Positions 57,320 through 64,000 of a stretch of 64,000 nucleotides of DNA are shown one piece after another. Position numbers and translations under genes: made by a program. A model generated the notes under the pieces. The model ran no database searches. It worked only from the letters and a program-made list of their open reading frames with translations, and was not told the DNA's origin. The number at the start of each line of letters is the position of its first letter. Within the stretch, counting starts at the first letter, position 1. This stretch comes from DATBSL01 sp963729875 (GTDB taxonomy: Bacteria > Acidobacteriota > Vicinamibacteria > Fen-336): positions 558,001 to 622,000 of the forward strand of contig CAVSPR010000004.1 of assembly GCA_963729875.1 (NCBI GenBank), in the 5' to 3' direction.

Positions 57320-58187
57320 CCGCCGCCCCGCCGGGCTTGCGCGCCGAGGCGAGCACGTACTCGACACCGTCCAGCCAGCGATCGGGCATCCCGCGCGCGG
57401 CCCCGCGGAGGAGGACGTTGAAGCGCCGCGCCGCCTCCGGGCGCCGGAGCATGCGCCGCAGGGCGGGCGCGAAGGGGAGGACGCGCTCGCGGACGGAGCG
57501 GACGTCGACGCCCTCGAAGCCCGGCGCGGCCAGCCTGCGGGCGTAGGAGTCGATCCCGTACCAGTTCTCCGTGGGCATCTGGAAGAACGACCGCGCCGCC
57601 CAGGAGAACAGCCGCGCGCCGAGGGGATGGCTCCCGGCGCGGGGGAGGACGTCGGCCGCGGCGATCCGGCCCCCGGGCCGGAGGACGCGGAAGGCCTCGC
57701 GGAAGAAGTCCTCGCGGGTGGAGAAGTGGAAGGCGCACTCGAGGGCCACCACGCGATCGACGCTCGCGTCGGGCACGTCCATGGCGGTGGCCGAGCCCAG
57801 CCGGAAGTCGAGCCGGGGGTCGGAAAACCGCCGCCGCGCCACCTCGACCTGAACCGGCGTGACGTTGAGCCCGACGATGCGGGAGGGTCGGAAGCGCCGG
57901 AGCCAGTACTCGTCCTGGTCCCCGAAGCCGAACCCCACGTCGAGGACCGAGTCGCCCTCGGCCATCCCCGCGGCGAGGCCCAGCTGCTCGGCCAGCGCGT
58001 CCGCGGCGTCGTCGAAGCTCGTCGCCCCGTCCCACCAGCCCAGGTTGAGGTAGCGGGTGCGCTCCCCGAAGAAGTAGCGCTGGTCGAGGAGCGTGTACAG
58101 CCGGGCGGACTGCCGGCGGTCGGACGTCAGCAGGAGCCCGAGCGCCCCCAGCATCTCCCGTGCGAACGAGCCGCGGCCGTCCGTCAC
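57312..58187 (-). CDS. SAM-dependent methyltransferase
   Basis: A 291-residue class I methyltransferase with GTG start overlapping the preceding permease stop (GTGA). Motif I is VLDVGFGFGDQDEYW, followed by IVGLNVTPVQVEVARRRF and VDRVVALECAFHFSTREDFF, then FRVLRPGGRIAAADVLP. This is the pattern of small-molecule C- or O-methyltransferases acting on lipids, quinones or polyketides. Cotranscription with an ABC exporter suggests that the methylated product may be exported. Its 3' end overlaps the sulfatase-like gene by 8 bp. Confidence 0.88.
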   Translation of the reverse strand: MTDGRGSFAREMLGALGLLLTSDRRQSARLYTLLDQRYFFGERTRYLNLGWWDGATSFDDAADALAEQLGLAAGMAEGDSVLDVGFGFGDQDEYWLRRFRPSRIVGLNVTPVQVEVARRRFSDPRLDFRLGSATAMDVPDASVDRVVALECAFHFSTREDFFREAFRVLRPGGRIAAADVLPRAGSHPLGARLFSWAARSFFQMPTENWYGIDSYARRLAAPGFEGVDVRSVRERVLPFAPALRRMLRRPEAARRFNVLLRGAARGMPDRWLDGVEYVLASARKPGGAAVS

Positions 58188-59800
58188 GCCAGCTCCTCGA
58201 CGAGGTGCTCGCGCAGCCCCATCACGCGGGCCGCCAGGAAGGGCAGCAGGCGCCAGTAGCCGATCGCCGCCGCGGCCAGCAGCAGCGACAGGCCGAGGGC
58301 CGGGCCCCACGGGCCGAGGGGGGCCGACGCCTTGTAGGCCAGGACCAACGCGGCAAGGGTCGGGAGCTGAACGGCAGGCGGGATCAGGAAGGCCGTGAGC
58401 GGCGACGCGCTCGAGCCCAGGAACGCCCCTTCCTGGACCCGGCGGGGGAGTCGCGCCGAGACGAGGTGGCCGCAGGCGGCCAGGACGAGAAAGACGGTGC
58501 CCGACGCCGCGAGTCCCCAGGCGATCTCGGCCAGCGCGGGCCGGCACAGGTAGAGGAGGGGCCCGATGCCGATGACGACCTTCAGGGCCAGGAGGCGCAG
58601 CATGCCGAGCGTGCGGCCGAGCAGGATCTGCTCGGGCTCGACCGGGAGCACGAGCAGGCCGCGGATCGAAGGGCCGTCCAGGCCGAACTGGTTCAGCCAG
58701 AGCTCGTCCATGCTCGGCAGGAGCGCCAGGAAGATCCCCACGAGCGGCAGCGCGGCCCAGAGCTCCACCAGGCTCATGGGCCAGGGCGACGGCCGGGTGG
58801 CGAGGCGCGCCCTCAGATCGCTCATCGCGACGATCGAGACGGCTAGGCAGACCGAGATCACGAGCGGAAGGAAGAGCGCGACCCGGCCCTCCCGGCTCGC
58901 GAGGACCTGGCCCTGGAAGACGCGGGCCAGCGCGGTGGCCGGGCCCCGGGAGGACCACAGGCGCTCGGGCTTGCGGGGGCGCGCTCCGGCCGAGCGCCCG
59001 GCGGCTCGGAAGTGAGCGCCGGCCACGAGCGCGAAGAGAACCGCGCTCCCCGCGAGCAGTACGAGCTGCCGCAGCCAGCCGGAGGCCGCCTGGCCCCGCA
59101 GCACCTCCTCGGCGCCGCGATAGGCCTGCGAGAAGGGGAGGAGCTGCAGCGCCGCGGTCAGGCTGCGCACGATCGCGCGCACGGTCTCCGGCAGGCCCTG
59201 GCCCGTCCCGGGCGCCAGACGGACCACCGCGACGGCCAGGGCCACGACCAGGCCGGCGACGGCCAGGCGGCTGCCCGCGAGAAGGCGCTTGGCGAGGCCG
59301 ACGGCGTGCTGGACGAGGGCGATCCACAGGAGCGCCTGCAGGCCGATCAGGAGGAAGACCGGCGTCGCGCGCGGTGCGCCGAGGCTCAGCCCGAGGGCCA
59401 GCGCGACACAGCACACGCTGCCGAGGAGAGCGAGCAGGTTCAGGAGCCCCGCCACGAGCTCCGCCCAGAACAATTGAAGGCGTGGGATCGGGTAGAGGCG
59501 AAAGCCCGCGATCGAGAAGATGAACCGGTGCTCCAGGAGACCCGAGAGGACGGCCGAGCTCAGCACCAGCGCCTGGAAGGCGGTGACGCCCGCGGCGAGG
59601 CCCTCGCCGGCCGCGAGGCCGCGGCCGAAGGAGCGCCCGACCACGAAGCAGCCACCCACCGGCGGAGCCATCGCTGCCGCGGCGAGGAGGGCGACGAGGC
59701 CCGCGGCGACGACGCTCGCCTCGCCGCCCTCGCGCTGCAGGCGGTTCCAGGTGGACTGGGCCTGGGCCGCCAGCAGGGCGCGCAGCGGGCTCACAGCCAC
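58184..59800 (-). CDS. ABC transporter permease, multispanning
   Basis: A 538-residue integral membrane protein starting at GTG, overlapping the ATPase gene by 10 bp. I count about twelve or more hydrophobic segments, such as VVAAGLVALLAAAAMAP, LLALLGSVCCVALALGLSLG and LFLPLVISVCLAVSIVAM. The length is that of ABC-2-type full permeases that pair with one soluble ATPase. No substrate signature is recognisable. Its neighbour genes suggest export of a lipid or secondary metabolite. Confidence 0.85.
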   Translation of the reverse strand: MAVSPLRALLAAQAQSTWNRLQREGGEASVVAAGLVALLAAAAMAPPVGGCFVVGRSFGRGLAAGEGLAAGVTAFQALVLSSAVLSGLLEHRFIFSIAGFRLYPIPRLQLFWAELVAGLLNLLALLGSVCCVALALGLSLGAPRATPVFLLIGLQALLWIALVQHAVGLAKRLLAGSRLAVAGLVVALAVAVVRLAPGTGQGLPETVRAIVRSLTAALQLLPFSQAYRGAEEVLRGQAASGWLRQLVLLAGSAVLFALVAGAHFRAAGRSAGARPRKPERLWSSRGPATALARVFQGQVLASREGRVALFLPLVISVCLAVSIVAMSDLRARLATRPSPWPMSLVELWAALPLVGIFLALLPSMDELWLNQFGLDGPSIRGLLVLPVEPEQILLGRTLGMLRLLALKVVIGIGPLLYLCRPALAEIAWGLAASGTVFLVLAACGHLVSARLPRRVQEGAFLGSSASPLTAFLIPPAVQLPTLAALVLAYKASAPLGPWGPALGLSLLLAAAAIGYWRLLPFLAARVMGLREHLVEELA

Positions 59801-60547
59801 GACAGCTCCCCGCCCTTGGCCCCGCCCATCAGCGACACGAACAGCTCCTCCAGGCTGCCGGTGGTGCCGTGCTGCGCGCGCAGCTCGTCGAGCGTGCCGT
59901 GGCCGCGAAGCCGGCCCTCGTCGAGGATGGCCAACCGCGGGCAGAGCTTCTCGACGATCTCGAGGACGTGGGAGGTGAGGACCAGGGTCACGCCGCGCCG
60001 GCTGAGCCCCTCGAGGATCTGCCGGATGGTGCGGCTCGTCACCGGGTCGATGCCCTCGAACGGCTCGTCGAGGAAGACGAGCCGCGGCCCGTGGACGAGC
60101 GCGGCGCTGAGCGCGACCTTCTTCTTCATGCCGTAGCTGTAGTCGCAGATCAGGAGGCCCGGCTCCGGCTGCAGGTCGAGCCGCTCGAAGAGCTCCGCGC
60201 GGCGGGCGTCGATCACATCGTCAGGGAGCCCGTACATGCGGCCCACGAAGCGCAGGTACTGCGGGCCGGTGAGGCGGTCGAGCAGCGCGAGATCCTCGGG
60301 CATGACGCCGATCTGGCGTTTCACCGCGAGCAGGTTGGGTTCGAGGTCCAGGCCCAGCACCCGGATCGAGCCCTGCGTGGGCCGCAGCAGGCCGGTGGCG
60401 AGCTTGATGGTGGTGGACTTGCCCGCGCCGTTGCGTCCCAGCAGGCCCAGGAACGCACCGGGCTCGAGGCGCAAGGCTCAGCTCCGCCACGGCGGCCTTG
60501 CCGCCGAAGCGCTTCGTGACCGTGACGAGCTCGAGTGCGGCCTCGAT
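59791..60547 (-). CDS. ABC transporter ATP-binding protein (one frameshift, uncertain start)
   Basis: Walker A is LLGRNGAGKSTTI. The signature region DYSYGMKKKVALSAALVHGP departs from LSGGQ, and Walker B is LVFLDEPFEGIDP. The switch His is in TLVLTSHVLE. The N-terminal strand LELVTVTKRFGGKAAVAELSL is in another frame, with the break near 60475 at the point where LRLEPGAFLGLLG begins. No ATG or GTG precedes it in frame; an ATC near 60547 follows AAAGGAGAG, so the real start is uncertain. It forms an operon with the permease and the methyltransferase. Confidence 0.85.
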
Positions 60548-60676
60548 GGCGCGCTCTCCTTTCCTGAACCCGCGCCATCCTACGCGCCTTTCCGGCGTTC
60601 CGGGGCTGTCCCGTGCCGCGATGCCGGGCTTCATGGCGCGGCAGCTCCGAGCGACACGCGACCTGTCCGGCTGTAA

Positions 60677-60730
60677 CGTTTCGTGAAACGAAACGCGCAA
60701 GCTTGACAAGCGACTCGAGCGGCCTAAGTT
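60677..60730 (+). promoter_or_regulatory. Promoter and palindromic operator upstream of the sugar nucleotidyltransferase gene
   Basis: TTGACA (60703-60708) and TAAGTT (60725-60730) are 16 bp apart. Just upstream, CGTTTCG (60677-60683) is mirrored by CGAAACG (60689-60695) around TGAAA, and the inner GTTTCGTGAAAC is itself a palindrome. This looks like a repressor site of LacI or a similar family. The rest of the gap 60548-60847 holds no gene. Confidence 0.6.
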
Positions 60731-60847
60731 CTGCGACCGGGGGCTGAGGTGCCGGTCGGCAAGGGCCCCCACCGGCTCGTGGGACCCCACCGGAGCCTCG
60801 TCGGATTCAGCGGGCACGCGGCTCGCTCATGAGAGGAGGCCGGTGAC

Positions 60848-61792
60848 ATGCACGGAACGGGCGAGGCGTGGGCGATCGTGCTCGCCGGAGGCGACGGCAC
60901 TCGTGTCCGGGACCTCACGAGGGGGCCCAACGGGGCGAGCGCCCCGAAACAGTACTGCTCCTTCGGAGGAGGCCGGTCCCTGCTGGGCCTGGCCGTCGAC
61001 CGGGCCCGAGGCGTGGTCGGCCCGGACCGCGTCGTGGCCGTGGTCGCCGAGCAGCATCGCCCCTGGTGGGAAGACGAGCTCGGTCGGGTTCCCGGGGGCC
61101 TTCCCGCCGAGAACGTGGTCGTCCAGCCGAGCAACCGCGGTACGGCGGTTGGCGTTCTCCTGGGGCTGCTGCACGTCGTCTCGCGCCAGGGCTCCCTCGC
61201 ACGCGTGCTCGTGCTGCCGTCCGACCACGCCGTGGCCGACGAGGAGACGCTGCGCCGGCACCTCGAGCGGGGAATCCACGCCACGCGTCAGGACCCCGGC
61301 CGGGTGGTGCTGCTCGGGATGACGCCGGAGGGGCTCGACACCGAGTACGGCTGGATCCTCTCGTCCGACGCGGCCGACGGCCTCGCCCGGCCGGTCGTGG
61401 AGTTCGTGGAGAAGCCCGATGCGGCGCGCTCGCAGCGCCTGATGGACCGGGGAGCGCTGCTCAACACCTTCATCTTCACGGCCCGGGCGGCAACCCTGCT
61501 CAACCTGTACCAGCGTGTCATGCCCGAGCTCCTGTGGCGGTTCCTGCCCCGCCTGTCGAAGCCGGAGGCCTGGGCCCGCGACGTCCTGCGGAGGCTCTAC
61601 CACGCCCTGCGGTCCCGTGATTTCTCGAAGGAACTGCTCGAGCGCTGCACCGAGTGTCTCTCGGTCGTCCCGGTGCCACCCTGCGGCTGGAGCGACCTCG
61701 GGACCCCGGCGAGGCTGCAGAGCTTCGAGGCGCAGCGCGGGCCCGGCGTCCGTCGGCGTGCTTCCTCGTTCGCGCGCCCGGCCCTGGCCTGA
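60848..61792 (+). CDS. Mannose-1-phosphate guanylyltransferase-like sugar nucleotidyltransferase
   Basis: A 314-residue GT-A-fold enzyme with ATG behind AGGAGG. The pyrophosphorylase signature is WAIVLAGGDGTRVRDLTR with PKQYC. QPSNRGTAVGVLLGLLHV matches the mannose-1-phosphate guanylyltransferase family, as do VLPSDHAV (metal Asp) and EYGWIL-x-SS. It ends PPCGWSDLGTPARL, as in ManC-type cores without the C-terminal isomerase domain. It probably makes GDP-mannose or a similar donor for glycans. A promoter with operator lies upstream. Confidence 0.8.
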   Translation: MHGTGEAWAIVLAGGDGTRVRDLTRGPNGASAPKQYCSFGGGRSLLGLAVDRARGVVGPDRVVAVVAEQHRPWWEDELGRVPGGLPAENVVVQPSNRGTAVGVLLGLLHVVSRQGSLARVLVLPSDHAVADEETLRRHLERGIHATRQDPGRVVLLGMTPEGLDTEYGWILSSDAADGLARPVVEFVEKPDAARSQRLMDRGALLNTFIFTARAATLLNLYQRVMPELLWRFLPRLSKPEAWARDVLRRLYHALRSRDFSKELLERCTECLSVVPVPPCGWSDLGTPARLQSFEAQRGPGVRRRASSFARPALA

Positions 61793-61858
61793 CCGCGGGG
61801 CCGGTTCGCGGGGACGTGCGGTTGAATTCGGCCGGGTTCTGGTGTCTTCTCTGCGTGC

Positions 61859-62947
61859 GTGGCCCCGGCTCGACCCATCACGCGCCGCCAGTTCGCCGGG
61901 TCGCTCGCGGCCCTCACGGCCCTCGGGCTCGCGCCGGCCCGCCGCTGGCCGCTCGGGCTGAACACCTACTGTCTGCGGTTCCAGCGCTGGCCCGATCGCC
62001 GGCTGCTCGACTACTGTGCCGGCCAGCGGCTCGACGCGGTGTTCCTGCAGGACTCGCAGGATCCTGCCGCAATGGAACCGGCGCACTGGGCGGAGGTCCG
62101 CGCCTGGGCGCGCGACCTGGGCCTGCACCTCGAGACCGGTGGCGGGGCCATCCTTCCCGGGACCGCCGAGGCCTACCCGCAGGTCGTCGCGACGCTGCGT
62201 CGCAACATCGAGCGGGCCGCCGCGATGGGGTCGCCCGTCGTCCGCGCCCTCCTGGCGAGCGACCGGTACGCGATGCCGCCCGGTCCCGTCGAGCCGCACG
62301 TCGAGACCGTGGTGCGCCTCCTGCGCGAGGTCCGGAGCCAGGCGAAGGACGCGGGCCTGAAGATCGCGATCGAGAACCACAAGGAGCTGCAGGCCTGGCA
62401 GACGCGCCAGCTGATCGAGGCCGCCGGCCCCGACTTCGTCGGCTCGTACCTCGACACCGGCAACCCGGTGTTCGTGGCCGAGGACCCGATGACGACCCTC
62501 GAGGAGCTGGGCCCCCATGCCGTGACGTTCCACCTTCGCGACTCCGTCGTCTACGAGCACGCCGAGGGCGTCGCGGTCCAGTGGGTCCCGCTCGGAGAGG
62601 GTACCGTGGACTTCAAGGCGCTCGTCGCGCGTGCGGCCGAGCTGATCCCGCCGGGCGTCCGCATCTACTGCAAGCCGATAACGGCCCGTCCGCCCGTCGT
62701 GCTGCCCGTGTACTCCGAGGAGTGGTGGGGCCGGTGGTTCCCGCGCGCCCGGGCCCCGGACCTGGCCCGCTTCCTCGGGCTCGCGAGGCGAGGCCGGCCC
62801 TACGACAAGCCTCACCTGACCGCGGACGTGCCGGACCTGCGCGATCGCTACATGGACGCGCTCAAGGCGCAGCAGCTCGAGCACGTGGAGCGCAGCCTGG
62901 ACTACTGCCGGGCGACGCTGGACCTCGGCGTCCGTTGGCGCAGGTGA
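61859..62947 (+). CDS. Exported sugar phosphate isomerase/epimerase-like TIM-barrel protein
   Basis: A 362-residue protein starting at GTG with a twin-arginine signal (ITRRQFAGSLAALTALGLA). The xylose isomerase-like TIM barrel has NTYCLRFQRWPDRRLLDYC, the metal Glu in KIAIENHKE, and SYLDTGNPVFVAEDP. VTFHLRDSVVY and PLGEGTVDFKALV are also typical of the AP endonuclease 2 family. Members isomerise or epimerise sugars, and the Tat signal implies a folded periplasmic enzyme with a bound metal. It is followed by the radical SAM gene 53 bp downstream. Confidence 0.85.
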   Translation: MAPARPITRRQFAGSLAALTALGLAPARRWPLGLNTYCLRFQRWPDRRLLDYCAGQRLDAVFLQDSQDPAAMEPAHWAEVRAWARDLGLHLETGGGAILPGTAEAYPQVVATLRRNIERAAAMGSPVVRALLASDRYAMPPGPVEPHVETVVRLLREVRSQAKDAGLKIAIENHKELQAWQTRQLIEAAGPDFVGSYLDTGNPVFVAEDPMTTLEELGPHAVTFHLRDSVVYEHAEGVAVQWVPLGEGTVDFKALVARAAELIPPGVRIYCKPITARPPVVLPVYSEEWWGRWFPRARAPDLARFLGLARRGRPYDKPHLTADVPDLRDRYMDALKAQQLEHVERSLDYCRATLDLGVRWRR

Positions 62948-63000
62948 GGAAGCGCTGACCGACCGCGACGGCAACGGTCCGAGCCGCGATCCACGCTCCC

Positions 63001-64000
63001 ATGAAGGTCCTGCTCGTCACTCCGGAGAATCGCTTCATCCGGGCCTTCCGCCGGGGCCAGCTCAACAACTTCGCCCAGCTGACCATGGCCCACCTCGCCG
63101 CGTTCGTTCGCCCGCCGCACACGGTGGCGCTGGTAGACGAGTACGTGCGGGGCGTCGACCTCGATGCCCCCGCCGATCTCGTCGGGATCACGTGCAACAC
63201 GCCCAACGCGAGCCACGTCTACCGCCTGGCGGACGCCCTGCGGGCGCGGGGCCGGATGGTGGTGCTGGGGGGGCCGCACCCGACCCTGGTGCCGGACGAG
63301 GCGCGCGCCCACGCCGACGCCCTGGTCCTCGGCGAGGCGGAGACCACCTGGCCGCGGCTGCTCGTCGACGCCGCTCGCGGCGACCTCGCACCGGAGTATC
63401 GCGCGGCCGAGCCGCCCTCGCTGGAGCACCTGCCGCGGCCGCGCCGCGACCTGATCGTCGGCCGCGGTCTGCTCGCCAACACCGTCATCGCCACCCGCGG
63501 CTGCCCGCATCGCTGCAGCTACTGCAACCTTCGCCAGATCTACGCCCCCGCGCTGCGCTTCCGGCCCGTGGAGGAGGTGGTCGCCGAGGTCCGCGGGATC
63601 CGATCGCCCCTGTTCGCGTTCTGGGACGACCAGCTCTTCATGGACCGGGATTACGCGCTCCGTCTCTTCGGGGCGCTCGAGGGCTCGAGCCGGCGATGGG
63701 CCGGGATGGTGACCCTGGCCAGCGCGCGCGACGAGCGCCTGCTCGCGGCGGCGGCACGCGCCGGATGCGTCTGCCTCTTCCTCGGCCTCGAGTCCTTCAG
63801 CGCGCGGAGCCTGGCGCTGGCCAACAAGTCCTTCAATGTCGTCGAGTCCTATGGCGAGGTCGTCGCGCGAATCCACGCACGCGGGATCACGGTCCAGGCC
63901 GGCATCGTCTTCGGGTTCGACGGTGACGACGAGGCCACCTTCGAGAGGACGCTCGTGCAGGCCACTCGTCTGGGACTGGACGGCGCGACCGTCAGCCTCC
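63001..64000 (+). CDS. B12-binding domain radical SAM protein (partial, cut at window end)
   Basis: The ATG at 63001 begins MKVLLVTPENRFIRAFRRGQ and reads open to the window edge (333 codons). The first 130 residues are a cobalamin-binding-like fold with LVGITCNTPNASHVYRLADAL and VVLGGPHPTLVPDEA. The radical SAM core follows, with IATRGCPHRCSYCNLRQIY (iron-sulfur ligands C168, C172, C175). FAFWDDQLFMDRDYA, CLFLGLESFS and AGIVFGFDGDDEATF complete the recognisable part. This is the BchE/P-methylase type of domain order. The product is unknown; it may modify a lipid or natural product. Confidence 0.9.
   Translation, partial: MKVLLVTPENRFIRAFRRGQLNNFAQLTMAHLAAFVRPPHTVALVDEYVRGVDLDAPADLVGITCNTPNASHVYRLADALRARGRMVVLGGPHPTLVPDEARAHADALVLGEAETTWPRLLVDAARGDLAPEYRAAEPPSLEHLPRPRRDLIVGRGLLANTVIATRGCPHRCSYCNLRQIYAPALRFRPVEEVVAEVRGIRSPLFAFWDDQLFMDRDYALRLFGALEGSSRRWAGMVTLASARDERLLAAAARAGCVCLFLGLESFSARSLALANKSFNVVESYGEVVARIHARGITVQAGIVFGFDGDDEATFERTLVQATRLGLDGATVSL

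Overview
The window is about 64 kb of very GC-rich bacterial DNA, densely coded on both strands, with Tat-exported proteins, a two-gene E1 plus E2 pyruvate dehydrogenase-type complex, SelB, PilZ, FHA and STAS signalling proteins and several PEP/pyruvate-binding ATP-grasp proteins. The gene mix resembles Acidobacteriota or a deltaproteobacterial lineage. No rRNA or full marker set is present, so this placement is an inference.

Layout. 0-11.5 kb: end of a PD40/TolB-like protein, a class A penicillin-binding protein, a FecR/DUF6600 envelope protein, tRNA-Leu(CAG), a secreted Asn-rich protein, a STAS protein, RNase R (whose first codons lie in a tRNA 3'-end copy), a small tandem-repeat protein, SelB and PilZ. 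11.6-19.1 kb: a polymorphic toxin locus. A 1448-residue toxin with LysM, pre-toxin and nuclease tip is followed by a YezG-like immunity gene, a frameshifted SUKH gene, a promoterless cassette carrying a second (HNH-like) tip joined by a 428-bp perfect repeat, its candidate immunity gene, and a SUKH remnant. 19.2-22.5 kb: pdhA-pdhB-pdhC. 22.6-33.7 kb: FHA membrane protein, large NAD-type glutamate dehydrogenase, metallophosphoesterase, and two adjacent PEP/pyruvate-binding proteins. 33.7-39.7 kb: an AbiE-like toxin-antitoxin pair behind a long palindrome, two more glutamate dehydrogenases, and a vapBC pair with a leaderless-type promoter. 39.7-43.3 kb: ahcY under a SAH riboswitch, and a CocE/NonD hydrolase. 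43.4-47.1 kb: DUF5674, a small protein and a third PEP/pyruvate-binding protein fused to receiver-like domains. 47.3-50.6 kb: lipoprotein, two L,D-transpeptidases and a partner. 50.6-60.6 kb: phosphotriesterase-like, Gfo/Idh/MocA, tautomerase, metalloprotease, solute-binding protein, sulfatase-like enzyme, methyltransferase and an ABC exporter. 60.7-64 kb: nucleotidyltransferase, sugar isomerase-like protein and a B12-type radical SAM protein cut by the window end.

Themes. Nitrogen and amino-acid catabolism is prominent (three different glutamate dehydrogenases, AhcY). Mobile or defence functions are concentrated at 11.6-19 kb and 33.7-39.7 kb, where the base composition is visibly less GC-rich. 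The most system-like novelty is the trio of PEP/pyruvate-binding proteins with GAF-like, nucleotidyltransferase and receiver fusions, all lacking a visible phosphohistidine swivelling domain.

Caution: from about 23 kb to 60.5 kb many otherwise well-conserved genes are broken by one-base frameshifts, often several per gene. I read these mostly as uncorrected indel errors and annotate the genes across the shifts.
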